30,972 nucleotides of DNA from UMGS621 sp964468815 (GCA_964468815.1 CAYXWN010000022.1:1-30972), one strand, 5' to 3'; positions 1-8,601 are shown, counted from the stretch's first letter. Notes: generated by a model not told the origin, from the sequence alone. Numbers and translations are program-made.

Positions 1-1176
1 TTCTTTCGGGAGATCGGATTTTTTCCGACAATCCGAAATATCCTTTTTCCAGCCTTTCATCGTCGTAATCACCGGCTTGCAACGATCGAGATCTTGCGAG
101 AACGGGAAAGAAGTGACGACCTTTCCGTCCAACTCGTATCCCGTGCAAATTTCGATCTCGTCCAAATAAGACAAAACGTCCAACTTCGTGAGCGCGATCT
201 CGGTTGCCCCCTGAACGCGAATCCCGTACTTACTCGCCGGGACGTCGAACGGTCCGACTCTTCTCGGTCTGCCCGTTGCCGCGCCGTATTCGCCGCCTGC
301 TTCGCGAAGTTTTTCCGCCTTTTCTCCGAACGATTCCGCCGTGAAAGGACCTTCCCCCACGCAAGTAGAATATGCTTTCATGATACCGATCACCTTATCC
401 AGATGATAATTGGGGATTCCCGCGCCGATCGGCGCATACGCGGCGATGGTGTTGGAAGAAGAGGTGTAGGGATAAATACCGAAATCAATATCGCGGAGTG
501 CGCCCAACTGCGCCTCAAACATGATCTTCTTGCCCAATTCGGCGGCTTCGTCCAAATACACTCCGGTATCGCAAATATAATCTCTCAACGGCTCGCCGTA
601 CGTCTTTAAGTAACGAACAACCTCTTCGTAGCCGACGGGTTCGGCATTATAAACGCCGGTAATGGTCAAGTTCTTCCATTCGACGATGCCGCGAAGCCGT
701 TCCGCAAGCAGTTCGGGATGCAACAACTCGCCCATGCGAATCGCCTTTTTCAAATACTTATCCGCATAGATCGGCGCGATGCCGCGACGCGTCGAACCGA
801 ATTTTTTATCTTTTAAGCGGTCTTCTTCCAAGCAGTCTTGCATCACGTTATAAGGCATGCAAATAACCGCGGAATTGCTGATTTTGAGATTTTTCGGGGA
901 AATTTCGACACCGGCGGCACGAAGTTTTTCGATCTCTCCGCAAAGATGCTTGATGTCAATTACCATGCCGTTGCCCATGACGTTCACGACGTCCGAACGC
1001 AAAATACCGGACGGAAGCAAATTCAAAATAAACTTGCCCTTGTCGTTGATAACGGTATGCCCCGCGTTATTGCCGCCCTGATAACGAACGACGATATCAT
1101 AATGCTCGGAGAGAAGGTCTACCATTCTCCCCTTTCCTTCATCACCCCAGTTGATGCCCGCAATTGCTGCTAACAT
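1..1176 (-). CDS. purA: Adenylosuccinate synthetase, C-terminus cut by window edge
   Basis: Joins IMP and aspartate with GTP to make adenylosuccinate, the first committed step of AMP synthesis in the cytoplasm. Seen: the N-terminal P-loop WGDEGKGR (the family usually ends in K), VVRYQGGNNAGHTV, GSTRRGIAPIY (the IMP-binding arginine loop) and FEAQLGALRDIDFGIYPYTSSS-like residues around 210–230. The last motif is typical of a clostridial variant of PurA rather than the E. coli form. 392 codons are present of about 425 usual, so only the extreme C-terminus is missing off the left edge. The start is fixed by AAGGAG 8 bases upstream and by the family N-terminus. It has its own promoter at 1225–1253, so it is probably transcribed apart from the genes upstream. 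Confidence 0.95.
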   Translation of the reverse strand, partial: MLAAIAGINWGDEGKGRMVDLLSEHYDIVVRYQGGNNAGHTVINDKGKFILNLLPSGILRSDVVNVMGNGMVIDIKHLCGEIEKLRAAGVEISPKNLKISNSAVICMPYNVMQDCLEEDRLKDKKFGSTRRGIAPIYADKYLKKAIRMGELLHPELLAERLRGIVEWKNLTITGVYNAEPVGYEEVVRYLKTYGEPLRDYICDTGVYLDEAAELGKKIMFEAQLGALRDIDFGIYPYTSSSNTIAAYAPIGAGIPNYHLDKVIGIMKAYSTCVGEGPFTAESFGEKAEKLREAGGEYGAATGRPRRVGPFDVPASKYGIRVQGATEIALTKLDVLSYLDEIEICTGYELDGKVVTSFPFSQDLDRCKPVITTMKGWKKDISDCRKKSDLPKE

Positions 1177-1224
1177 AATATTTCTCCTTATCGCCCGAAT
1201 CGAGCATTATTCAGATTCTTTTTT

Positions 1225-1253
1225 ATTTTATCACAAAAAAAATTTTTTTTCAA
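1225..1253 (-). promoter_or_regulatory. Sigma-A promoter for purA
   Basis: On the minus strand TTGAAA (1248–1253), a 17-base spacer and TAAAAT (1225–1230) lie about 40 bases ahead of the purA Shine-Dalgarno. The spacer is an A-tract followed by a T-tract, which should be strongly curved. Predicted start is near 1218. Confidence 0.7.
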
Positions 1254-1257
1254 GATT

Positions 1258-2103
1258 TCAGCTATCACGATTGGTTATAGTTTCTATCCCGATTTTTTCA
1301 TTCAAAAGCGCTCCGTCTTCTTTCCAAAGCGTAATCATCGCATAGACGAAAACGGCAACGCCCAACACCGCAGTGATCGCAACGGTCGCAATATCCCATT
1401 GCTTTCCGCCGCCCAAATTTTCAAGCAACAAGCCGCCGATATTGTAGACGGTATGCAGAACGATCGCCGGATAGACGCACCCCGATTTCACCGTCGCCGC
1501 CGCGCACATTCCGCCGATCAAAAACGAATACCCCACCTGCAAAAACGTTCCCCCGATATTGCCGCCGAGCAAATTGATTAAGTGCATTGCTCCGAAAATC
1601 GCGGAAGATAACGCACACGACCAAAACAGCGTGTGATTTTTCCCTTTCAAATAAATCATACAGAGGGGAAGAATGATTCCGCGGAATATAAGTTCTTCTA
1701 ATAACCCCACCGATAAACTCATCAACAGATACAAAACAAGGTCGGTCGTGCCGGCGGACACGTAGGCGTTCCCCGTCGCAAGCCCGATGATCGGCGCGTT
1801 ATTGATCGCGACCGCGAGAAAGGGAAACGCATATAAAATTCCCTTTCCGAACGGCGACCACACGTAAAGCCGTTCAAAGCCGAAGTCGAACGCCAACCTT
1901 ACGATAATCACCGAGAACACGTAGCGCACCGCCATCGTACCGATCAGTTTTTCGGTCAGCCCGTATCCGCCCGTAAACAGTCGCATCATATCTTCGACGG
2001 GAAAGCAAAAAATGCCTGCCGCCAAAAGTAACACGATCCACATTGTGGAAACGGGCGTTTCGTACGCGGATCTTTTCAATCCGTTCGGGCGAATCTTTTT
2101 CAT
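1258..2103 (-). CDS. CPBP-family intramembrane metalloprotease
   Basis: Membrane protein of 281 residues with about seven or eight hydrophobic segments. It carries the CPBP (CAAX protease/bacteriocin-processing, formerly Abi) signature: EELIFR at 136–141, FGAMH at 170–174 and HTVYN at 217–221, which together form the metal site. Family members include Rce1-like proteases and bacteriocin self-immunity proteins; no bacteriocin gene is visible here, so the substrate is unknown. I start it at the internal ATG (MKKIRPNGL) because AAAGGAG lies 7 bases upstream. The longer reading back to 2178 would overlap the SDR gene with a basic, low-complexity tail. It overlaps no gene with this start and follows the SDR stop by 13 bases, so the two are probably co-transcribed. 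Confidence 0.85.
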   Translation of the reverse strand: MKKIRPNGLKRSAYETPVSTMWIVLLLAAGIFCFPVEDMMRLFTGGYGLTEKLIGTMAVRYVFSVIIVRLAFDFGFERLYVWSPFGKGILYAFPFLAVAINNAPIIGLATGNAYVSAGTTDLVLYLLMSLSVGLLEELIFRGIILPLCMIYLKGKNHTLFWSCALSSAIFGAMHLINLLGGNIGGTFLQVGYSFLIGGMCAAATVKSGCVYPAIVLHTVYNIGGLLLENLGGGKQWDIATVAITAVLGVAVFVYAMITLWKEDGALLNEKIGIETITNRDS

Positions 2104-2116
2104 GCCCTTTCTCCTT

Positions 2117-2842
2117 TTACAACGCAAAGCCGCCGTCCGAAGCGACGACCTGCCCCGTAACGAACCCGTCCTCGGCAAGCGAAAGGATCAAACGGGCAAC
2201 GTCCTCTGTCGTTCCCATACGACAGAGCGGCGTTTCCTCGACGAGCGCAAGTTTTTCGTCCGCAGACAAATTCCCGTTCATATCCGTATCAATCACGCCC
2301 GGACAAACACAGTTGACGGTAATTCCCGAAGGACCGACCTCTTTCGCGAGCGCGCGCGTCAAGCCGATCAACCACGCCTTGGACGCAGAATACGCCGACT
2401 CGCACGACGCTCCCACCATGCCCCAAACGGACGACACGTTGACGATACTCCCCCGTTTTTCGGAAATCATATACGGCAAAATTTCCTTACACGCGAGATA
2501 CGCCCCCTTGCAATTAACGGCAAACAGACGGTCGAATCGCTCTTCGGAAAGTTCTTGAAACAGTCCGCTCTCGGCAATGCCGGCATTGTTGACCAACACG
2601 TCGATCGTCCCGGTCAAAGAACGCGCTTTTTCACAAAACGCCGCGACTTCTTCCGCGCGAGAAACGTCCGCTTTCATGACGAGATAGGGAATTTGTTCCC
2701 CGTCTAACGCAATGCACAAAGAATCCGCCGCCGCATCGTTTTTCTCGTAACAAACCGCGACCGCGTATTTCTTTTTTGCAAACGCCAACGCCACGGCTCT
2801 TCCGATTCCGCGCGCACCGCCCGTAATGATAACAGACTTCAT
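2117..2842 (-). CDS. Short-chain dehydrogenase/reductase, FabG-like
   Basis: NAD(P)-dependent oxidoreductase of 241 residues, the usual classical-SDR length. Seen: TGGARGIG nucleotide-binding loop at 7–14, NNAG at 85–88, catalytic N110, S138, Y151 and K155 (YSASK), and the PG motif at 181–182 that precedes the substrate lid. It resembles 3-oxoacyl-ACP reductase (FabG), but no other fatty-acid synthesis gene is nearby, so the substrate cannot be told. AAGGAG precedes the ATG by 6 bases. It is followed closely by the CPBP protease gene. FabG itself remains possible. Confidence 0.85.
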   Translation of the reverse strand: MKSVIITGGARGIGRAVALAFAKKKYAVAVCYEKNDAAADSLCIALDGEQIPYLVMKADVSRAEEVAAFCEKARSLTGTIDVLVNNAGIAESGLFQELSEERFDRLFAVNCKGAYLACKEILPYMISEKRGSIVNVSSVWGMVGASCESAYSASKAWLIGLTRALAKEVGPSGITVNCVCPGVIDTDMNGNLSADEKLALVEETPLCRMGTTEDVARLILSLAEDGFVTGQVVASDGGFAL

Positions 2843-2857
2843 AACAACTCCTTAAAC

Positions 2858-2880
2858 AAGCCCGTACGATCGGGCTTTTT
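2858..2880 (+). terminator. Hairpin with plus-strand T-run in the SDR leader
   Basis: AAGCCCG (2858–2864) pairs with CGGGCTT (2871–2877) over a 6-base loop, followed on the plus strand by a T-run. On the minus strand the same hairpin lies between the efp terminator and the SDR Shine-Dalgarno and has only a weak T-run (TTGTTT). Confidence 0.55.
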
Positions 2881-2884
2881 CCAT

Positions 2885-2912
2885 AAAAACAGCCTGCAAA
2901 AATGCAGGCTGT
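2885..2912 (-). terminator. Intrinsic terminator after efp
   Basis: ACAGCCTGCA (2889–2898) and TGCAGGCTGT (2903–2912) form a perfect 10-bp stem with a 4-base loop. A T-run follows on the minus strand, 13 bases past the efp stop. Confidence 0.85.
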
Positions 2913-2924
2913 AAATTCGTTCGA

Positions 2925-3485
2925 TTAACCTTTTACGCGTTCCATGTATTCGCCCGTACGGGTATCGACGCGAATCAACTCGCCCTCGTTGACGAACATG
3001 GGAACTTGAATCTTCGCTCCCGTTTCCAAAATCGCGTCCTTGGTGGCGTTCGTCGCGGTGTTGCCCTTGACGGAAGGATCTGCCTGCGTTACGCGCAAAA
3101 CAACGAAGTTTTCACATTCCACGGAAAACGCAGCGCCTTTATAGGACTTAACGACAACCTTGTCGTTTTCCTTGATGTATTTGAGCGCGTCTTCAACCTG
3201 CTCGTAGTTGAGCGGCGTCAAATTGAACTCGTCGTCCATGAAATAATACAGTTCGCCGTCCGTATAAGAATAGGTCATGTTGCGCGTTTCGATGGAAGCC
3301 TCTTGTACCTTTTCGGTGGGGTTCCACGTCTTTTCCAAAACAGCGCCAGTCACGACGTTCTTCATCTTGGTGCGGACGAAAGCCGCTCCCTTGCCCGGTT
3401 TGACGTGCTGAAAATCCACGATCGTGTAAATGCCGCTTTCATATTCAAACGTCACGCCCTTTCTAAATTCACCTGCAGAAATCAT
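2925..3485 (-). CDS. efp: Translation elongation factor P
   Basis: Binds between the P and E sites of the ribosome and rescues stalling at polyproline stretches. Seen: 186 residues, the standard length; N-terminal KOW-like domain followed by two OB domains; loop VKPGKGAAF with the tip lysine at K32, the residue that is modified in Bacillus; C-terminal signature VNEGELIRVDTRTGEYMERV. Start fixed by AAGGAGAAA 7 bases upstream. It is 14 bases downstream of the M24 peptidase gene, a common pairing in Firmicutes, and ends in a strong terminator. Confidence 0.97.
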   Translation of the reverse strand: MISAGEFRKGVTFEYESGIYTIVDFQHVKPGKGAAFVRTKMKNVVTGAVLEKTWNPTEKVQEASIETRNMTYSYTDGELYYFMDDEFNLTPLNYEQVEDALKYIKENDKVVVKSYKGAAFSVECENFVVLRVTQADPSVKGNTATNATKDAILETGAKIQVPMFVNEGELIRVDTRTGEYMERVKG

Positions 3486-3499
3486 TGTCAGTTTCTCCT

Positions 3500-4531
3500 T
3501 TATTTCAAAATCATCAATTTTTTATCGTCCGTAAACAAGCGGCGTATTTTACCGCCCGATAAGCAAACCGTATCTTCGATACGAATGCCGAACTTCCCGT
3601 CGAAATACACGCCCGGCTCGATGGAAAACACCATGTTGTTTTCCAACACGTTGTCGCGCTTGGGCGCGAGATAGGGGAATTCGTGAATATTCACACCGAC
3701 GCCGTGCCCCAGCGAATGGGTAAAATAATCCGCAATCCCTTGTTCTCTCAGATAATCGCGCGCAAACGCGTCCGCCCGAATCCCCGTCATGCCGTCCGTA
3801 ATTCCGTCCTCCGCACGCTTGGCGGAAGCGAGTACGGCGTTATACGCACGCGTAAATTCTTCGGTCGGATCACCATAAAACACCGTACGCGTCATATCCG
3901 AACAGTAGCCGCGATATACGCAGCCGATATCCGTCAGCACGCACTCGTTTTTCTTTAATTTGCGATCGCTCGTTTCGTGATGCGGAACGGCGGCGTTTTC
4001 TCCGAACGCCACGATCAGATCGAAACTGACCTTGCTCGCACCCCGTTTTTTCATGTTATATTCGATTTCCGCGGCAAGTTCGCGCTCGGAAATCCCCTCT
4101 TTAATAAGCGGCAACGCCGCGTATAAACTTTCCTGCGTGATTGCGCAAGAATCCGCGATCAGCGCAATCTCTTCATCCGTTTTGACCGCCATGGCGCGCG
4201 TTAAGATCGGTGACGCGTCGAACAACGAAAAGCCCAACGCCTCGATCGCACGATATTCGTCAACCGTCGTGACGCGATAGTCGATCCCGAGGGACCGAAC
4301 CCCTCTCTCGATAAGTACCTCTTTCACGGCGGAAAGATCGGAAGAAAGCACGACCTCCGCGTCCGAGATTCGCTCCTTAGCCGCCGAATAATAGCGCGCG
4401 TCCGTAAAAAACACGGGCGAATCCGCGACGATTAAGCGCCCGAACGTGCTGTGAAAGCCCGTAAAATAAAGCCGCTCCGCCTCGTCGGTCACGAGAACCG
4501 CGACGTTCTTTTCCAATGAAAGTTTTTTCAT
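3500..4531 (-). CDS. M24 family aminopeptidase (Xaa-Pro type)
   Basis: Cytoplasmic metallopeptidase that removes an N-terminal residue, probably before proline. Seen: a short N-terminal creatinase-like domain (1–115) and a C-terminal pita-bread domain. The five metal ligands are D201, D212, H276 (GHGVGVNIHEFP), E305 and E319. At 343 residues it matches the YqhT/PepQ-like size, and its place directly upstream of efp matches the yqhT–efp pair of Bacillus. The ATG at 4531 has no Shine-Dalgarno. A consensus promoter ends only 8 bases ahead of it, so the message may be leaderless (see findings). Confidence 0.93.
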   Translation of the reverse strand: MKKLSLEKNVAVLVTDEAERLYFTGFHSTFGRLIVADSPVFFTDARYYSAAKERISDAEVVLSSDLSAVKEVLIERGVRSLGIDYRVTTVDEYRAIEALGFSLFDASPILTRAMAVKTDEEIALIADSCAITQESLYAALPLIKEGISERELAAEIEYNMKKRGASKVSFDLIVAFGENAAVPHHETSDRKLKKNECVLTDIGCVYRGYCSDMTRTVFYGDPTEEFTRAYNAVLASAKRAEDGITDGMTGIRADAFARDYLREQGIADYFTHSLGHGVGVNIHEFPYLAPKRDNVLENNMVFSIEPGVYFDGKFGIRIEDTVCLSGGKIRRLFTDDKKLMILK

Positions 4532-4539
4532 ACGTTTTT

Positions 4540-4568
4540 ATTTTAACAGATTTTTTGTTTCAAGTCAA
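4540..4568 (-). promoter_or_regulatory. Sigma-A promoter for the M24 peptidase–efp operon
   Basis: On the minus strand TTGACT (4563–4568), a 17-base spacer and TAAAAT (4540–4545). The expected start, 4533 to 4531, falls on or within two bases of the ATG at 4531. Confidence 0.8.
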
Positions 4569-4612
4569 CGGGAAAGCGCATATTGCCGCAATTATTAGAG
4601 AATTTTTACCGC

Positions 4613-4668
4613 AAAACGCCGCTTGTCGTCCCTTTTTGCACCGCAAATAACAATCAAAAACGCCGCTT
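4613..4668 (+). repeat. Short direct repeat at end of the rimP operon
   Basis: The 12-mer AAAACGCCGCTT occurs at 4613–4624 and again at 4657–4668, the second copy running into the stop codon of the endonuclease IV-like gene. No clear intrinsic terminator is visible in 4532–4666. The repeat may be a scar or chance. Confidence 0.5.
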
Positions 4669-5530
4669 ACCTCTCTATGCTTGCCAAAGCGTCCTCATAC
4701 ATACACTTCATGGCGAGCGCGTCCTCCGCCTGCGTCCCTGCGGATTCGCTCACAATATACGGCTCTAACCCTAGTTTTACGAGCGCGACCGCGAGCGGCG
4801 GAAATTCCGGACCGTATTGCGTATCTTCAAACGTAAGATGTCGAATTTCCCCCTTCGCGCCGTATTGGATTTTAGAAAAATGCACGTGAAACCGCTTCAT
4901 CTTTTCCATGCCGAGCGCGTCGATTAAACAGACGAGACGGGACTCGTAGTCCTCCGTCGTTTTCAGCGAGCCGCACTCGCGCGCGTTGACGTGTCCGAAA
5001 TCCACCGTCGGGACAAAAAAGGGCGCGACGCGACAAAACGCGGCAATTTCTTCCACCGTTCCGATCTGCCCCCTTTTTCCCATCGTTTCGGGGCAGAACA
5101 AAAGATCGTCCACCCCCTCGTCAGCAATGCGTTCGGCAAGCGTTTGCATCCGTGAAAGTGTCAACTCGACCGCCGCGTCACGCGTCATTTTCCCCTGCGA
5201 AGCAGGGTGAAACACGCAACGTTTTCCCCCCATTAACTTCAACATACGGGCGGACGATAAGATATATTCAAAGGATTTTTCGGCGTTTTCCGCTTCGGGA
5301 TTCGCCAAATTGATAAAATAGGGTGCATGAACGCTGATTTCCACACCAGCGGAAGCGAACGCCTCCCCGATGGAAAGAGCCTTTTCCGCGGAAAGCCGCA
5401 CGCCCTGCCCGAAGGAATACTCAAAGCAATCCAGCCCCCGATTCTTCACCCAAAGGGCGGCTTCTTCCGTCGATTTGTATCCTTCTTCGTAAAACGACTG
5501 CGCGTTTCCGCTCGGTCCGAATTGTATCAT
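4667..5530 (-). CDS. Endonuclease IV-like AP endonuclease (TIM barrel)
   Basis: Probably cleaves DNA at abasic sites in base-excision repair. Seen: 287 residues, the normal length; zinc-ligand pattern of the endonuclease IV fold with H68 (HAPYFINLA), H108 (FHP), E148 (CPETMGK), D177 and H180 (DFGHVNAR), H215 (HVHFS), H231 and E262 (SES). The usual DRHE motif reads IRHL at 229–232, so the aspartate that binds the third zinc appears to be missing. Function may therefore differ from Nfo; a sugar-isomerase-like TIM barrel is the alternative. Its ATG overlaps the ribF stop by ATGA, so it is the last gene of the rimP operon. Confidence 0.82.
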   Translation of the reverse strand: MIQFGPSGNAQSFYEEGYKSTEEAALWVKNRGLDCFEYSFGQGVRLSAEKALSIGEAFASAGVEISVHAPYFINLANPEAENAEKSFEYILSSARMLKLMGGKRCVFHPASQGKMTRDAAVELTLSRMQTLAERIADEGVDDLLFCPETMGKRGQIGTVEEIAAFCRVAPFFVPTVDFGHVNARECGSLKTTEDYESRLVCLIDALGMEKMKRFHVHFSKIQYGAKGEIRHLTFEDTQYGPEFPPLAVALVKLGLEPYIVSESAGTQAEDALAMKCMYEDALASIER

Positions 5531-6420
5531 CTGATCGCCTCGATATCTTTTTTTAATTGTGCGGCAAGCGCAGCCGCGCTGTCAAAACGGACGATATCCC
5601 GTAAGAAATCATCCAAATATAACGTCACTTCTCTTCCGTAAAGGTCGCCCGAAAAACCGTCGATATGAGCCTCCGCGAGCATTTCTCCAAGTCCGAACGT
5701 CGGGCGCGCGCCGTAATTGACGATCGCGCGATAAAAAATTCCGTCAATCAAAATATGCCCGGTATAAACCGCGTTTTTCAGTTTTGCTTTTTCGGGCGCG
5801 ATTTTTAAATTGATCGTGGGAAAACCAATGGATCGTCCGACCTTGCGGTCGGCAAACACGACGCCCCGAACGGAGTACGGCTCGACCAAAAGGCGATTCG
5901 CCTCGGCAACCTTTCCGTCCGCAAGCAGCCGACGGATCTCGGACGTGGAAACGCGTACGCCGTCCACAGTCACGTCGTCTAAAACGGCAACCGTTTTTCC
6001 CGTTTCTTTCGCATACGCGGAAAGCGTTTCCGCCGTACCGACGGCACACTTTCCGAACCGAAAATCCTTGCCGCAAACGTATCCGACGATTTTACACTGC
6101 CCGTCCAGCCAATGCAGAAAGTCGTCGGGCGACTGCGAGAGAAATTCCGCCGTGCCCGCTCCGACAATAACCTTCCGAACGCCCGTCTTGCGAATCCGCT
6201 CGATCCGCTCGTCCAACGTCAAGACCGTCCCTGCCGTAGAGCGAAACACCGAAGCGGGATCTCGATCGAACGTAAACACCGCCGCTTCCGCACCGCACGC
6301 CGAAGCAAGTTCTTGCGCACGCGCGATCAACGCTCTGTGCCCGACATGCAGACAATCGAAATAACCGAGCGCCAAAATCACAGAATCGACTTGATTTTCT
6401 TCCGTTTTTTTCCCGTTCAT
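5527..6420 (-). CDS. ribF: Bifunctional riboflavin kinase/FAD synthetase
   Basis: Phosphorylates riboflavin to FMN and adenylates FMN to FAD. Seen: N-terminal nucleotidyltransferase (about 1–165) with GYFDCLHVGH at 19–28 (HxGH), CGKDFRFG at 116–123 and STSEIRRLL at 158–166; C-terminal flavokinase (about 180–297) with GFPTIN at 199–204, NYGARPTF at 235–242 and E250 before HIDGF. Length 297. The ATG at 6420 overlaps the truB stop as ATGA, which suggests translational coupling; the longer upstream reading would be truB in another frame. Confidence 0.95.
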   Translation of the reverse strand: MNGKKTEENQVDSVILALGYFDCLHVGHRALIARAQELASACGAEAAVFTFDRDPASVFRSTAGTVLTLDERIERIRKTGVRKVIVGAGTAEFLSQSPDDFLHWLDGQCKIVGYVCGKDFRFGKCAVGTAETLSAYAKETGKTVAVLDDVTVDGVRVSTSEIRRLLADGKVAEANRLLVEPYSVRGVVFADRKVGRSIGFPTINLKIAPEKAKLKNAVYTGHILIDGIFYRAIVNYGARPTFGLGEMLAEAHIDGFSGDLYGREVTLYLDDFLRDIVRFDSAAALAAQLKKDIEAIR

Positions 6421-7265
6421 TCTTTTACGTAAGTTCTGATTTTTATTTGATGCGCACAACATTCCGCAATTCCCAAAAACTCCTCGCCGTAAGCGCGATA
6501 AAGTCCGTCCGCCCCCTCCCATTCGGTCGGAACGCCGTTCAAAAGTTTCCGCCGCACCCGTTCGGAAAGAACGATCTTCGGGAAACTCACCGCTTCGTCC
6601 GCCGGCGTTAACAGCGCGCGGACGTCCGCACAATCCATCCATTCGTCCAACGTGACGGACGTTTCCTTGCGAAACATTCCGGCTTCCGTGCGTTCCAACG
6701 CGGACATATGCGCAAACGTGTCTGCCGCCTCGCCCAAATCGCGTGCCAAGGAACGGATATACGTCCCCCCTTTACAGCGAACGAGAAAGCGGAAACGGCG
6801 CTCGCCCGTCTGCTCCAACAAGCGATAGTCGGTTACGGTCACCTCTTTCGGCGGAAGTTCAAACGCAACGCCTTTGCGCGCCAAATCGTAACTTCTTCTG
6901 CCGCCGACGTTCTTCGCGGAATATAAGGGCGGAACTTGCGCAATCGTCCCGATAAAACGGGGCAACAACGACCGAATCTCCGATTCGCTCGGACAAACGT
7001 CCGACGTACGCAACACCGTCCCCGTAGAGTCCAATGTGTCCGTTTCCGCACCGAACGTAAATTCCGCAACGTACTCCTTTTCTTTATCCAATAAATAATC
7101 GAACAGACGGTTCGCCTTGGATAGTCCGATCGGCAACACGCCGGACGCCATCGGATCTAACGTTCCCATGTGTCCGCACTTTTCTCCCGTCTTTTTTTTC
7201 ACCAACCGAACCGCCAACGCGCTGGACATATCCGATGGTTTATATAGATTAATAAATCCGTTCAT
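6417..7265 (-). CDS. truB: tRNA pseudouridine-55 synthase
   Basis: Converts U55 of the tRNA T-loop to pseudouridine. Seen: 282 residues; GFINLYKPSDMSS at the N-terminus; GHMGTLDPMASGVLP with the catalytic aspartate D37; KEYVAEFTFGAETDTLDSTG; and later PPLYSAKNVGGRRSYDLAR and GTYIRSLARDLG, all TruB family motifs. The C-terminal part is a short PUA-like tail. It overlaps nrnA by 4 bases upstream and ribF by 4 bases downstream, in the order normal for Firmicutes. Confidence 0.96.
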   Translation of the reverse strand: MNGFINLYKPSDMSSALAVRLVKKKTGEKCGHMGTLDPMASGVLPIGLSKANRLFDYLLDKEKEYVAEFTFGAETDTLDSTGTVLRTSDVCPSESEIRSLLPRFIGTIAQVPPLYSAKNVGGRRSYDLARKGVAFELPPKEVTVTDYRLLEQTGERRFRFLVRCKGGTYIRSLARDLGEAADTFAHMSALERTEAGMFRKETSVTLDEWMDCADVRALLTPADEAVSFPKIVLSERVRRKLLNGVPTEWEGADGLYRAYGEEFLGIAECCAHQIKIRTYVKE

Positions 7266-8215
7266 TCCTCTAAATGCTGTGAAACGGCATAAACCAAACG
7301 GTCTACGACGTCCTCGTAATAGCCGTGAATCATACAGCCGCTCGCCAAAACGTGTCCGCCGCCGCCGAACACTTGCGCAACCGCGTTAACGTCCGTCTTC
7401 TTCGCGCGGAAACTGATCTTAAACGTCTTAGGCGTGGCTTCCATCATACAGATACCGACCTCGACCGAATCGACGCCCATTAAAAAGTCGATAAAGCCTT
7501 CCGTTTCGTCCTTTTGCGCACCCGTTTCCGCAAAATCTTTCAGCGTAATCGTGGCGATCGCCAGACGGTCGTCCAAAAACCAGCGAATACGCGACATCAC
7601 CGATCCGAACAGTTTTGCGCGCGTCTTGCTTTGTTTTTTAAACATTTGGTACGCGATTTCATTCGGACCTGCCCCTGCCCCCACCAAAACAGCCGCAGTT
7701 GCAAGCGCGTGTTCACTCACGTTTTTGTGATTGAAATTTCCTGTATCCGTCGCGATCCCCAAATAAAGGGCGTTCGCAATCGCGCCGGACGGAGAAACGT
7801 TTAATTCTTTCAAAAGTTCGTATACGTTTTCGCAATTGGCGGCTTCGTCCGCCACGTAATTGTGCTTCGCGTAACGCGTATTGGAAATATGATGATCAAT
7901 ATTGACCGTTATTTTTTGTCTGAGAAACAACGCCTCGTTATCCCCCAACCGTGCAGAATCCGCGCAATCGAGCGCGATGAAAACGTCGTATTGTTCCTGC
8001 GGCGTTTTCTTAAACTCGCCCAAAACGGGAAGAAAGGAAAAGCGCGACGGAAGATCGTCCGAACAAAAAAGATCCGCAGTCTTCCCCGTCTCGCGCAACG
8101 CAAGGCAAAGCGCCGCCGCCGAACCAAGCGTATCGCCATCCGGTCGCATATGCGAAAAGAGCGCGAAACGCTCGTGCCGAAGAAGAATCTTCGCGATTTC
8201 ACGCAACGTTTCCAT
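7262..8215 (-). CDS. nrnA: DHH/DHHA1 phosphoesterase, NrnA-type nanoRNase/pAp phosphatase
   Basis: Degrades very short RNA oligomers and dephosphorylates 3'-phosphoadenosine 5'-phosphate in characterised relatives. Seen: DHH domain with SHMRPDGDTLGS at 21–32, DCAD at 83–86 and NIDHH at 105–109; C-terminal DHHA1 domain with the glycine-rich GGGGHVLASG nucleic-acid loop near 285–295. Length 317, typical of NrnA. It starts 4 bases after the rbfA stop and overlaps truB by 4, so it is in the operon. Confidence 0.93.
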   Translation of the reverse strand: METLREIAKILLRHERFALFSHMRPDGDTLGSAAALCLALRETGKTADLFCSDDLPSRFSFLPVLGEFKKTPQEQYDVFIALDCADSARLGDNEALFLRQKITVNIDHHISNTRYAKHNYVADEAANCENVYELLKELNVSPSGAIANALYLGIATDTGNFNHKNVSEHALATAAVLVGAGAGPNEIAYQMFKKQSKTRAKLFGSVMSRIRWFLDDRLAIATITLKDFAETGAQKDETEGFIDFLMGVDSVEVGICMMEATPKTFKISFRAKKTDVNAVAQVFGGGGHVLASGCMIHGYYEDVVDRLVYAVSQHLEE

Positions 8216-8219
8216 TTCG

Positions 8220-8573
8220 TCAATCCTCCGTGCGGACGGATTTTAAAAGTTTGTTGATGTGATCGCTGTACTCCATGGAATCGTCCTCGATAAAATGCAA
8301 CTCGGGCACGGTTCTCACAGTAGAAACCTTCGCCAACTCGTGACGGATCTGCCTTGCGGAAGCAGCGATCTCGTAAAACGTGCGTTTTTTCGCTTCCTCG
8401 TTCCCCGAATAAATGGAAACGTAAACTTTTGCGTGGGAAAGATCTTTTGCAACGTCCACGCGCAAAATAGAAAACATCTCCGTAATCAACGGATTTTTCA
8501 GCCTTTTCGTAATAACTTCGTAAATATCGCGCCGGTACTCGCCGCCCAAACGCTCCATTCTCGTTCCTCTCAT
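8220..8573 (-). CDS. rbfA: Ribosome-binding factor A
   Basis: KH-fold protein that assists maturation of the 30S subunit. The start is set at 8573 (MRGTRMERLGGEYRRDI), preceded by AAAGGAGAA at good spacing. The longer reading to 8720 would run into infB and lacks family similarity. That gives 117 residues, the usual length. Seen: R-rich N-terminus, VDVAKDLSHAKVYVSIYSG (the conserved SxDLxxAxVYVS strand) and IRHELAKVSTVRTVPELHFIEDDS. Located directly after infB, as usual. Confidence 0.95.
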   Translation of the reverse strand: MRGTRMERLGGEYRRDIYEVITKRLKNPLITEMFSILRVDVAKDLSHAKVYVSIYSGNEEAKKRTFYEIAASARQIRHELAKVSTVRTVPELHFIEDDSMEYSDHINKLLKSVRTED

Positions 8574-8601
8574 TGCAAAGTTCTCCTTTCCGCATAAGCG
8601 G

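Noticed and set aside
6421..6642. Longer N-terminus for ribF
   Set aside because: The extra 74 residues are truB read in another frame, and the ATG at 6420 overlaps the truB stop as ATGA.
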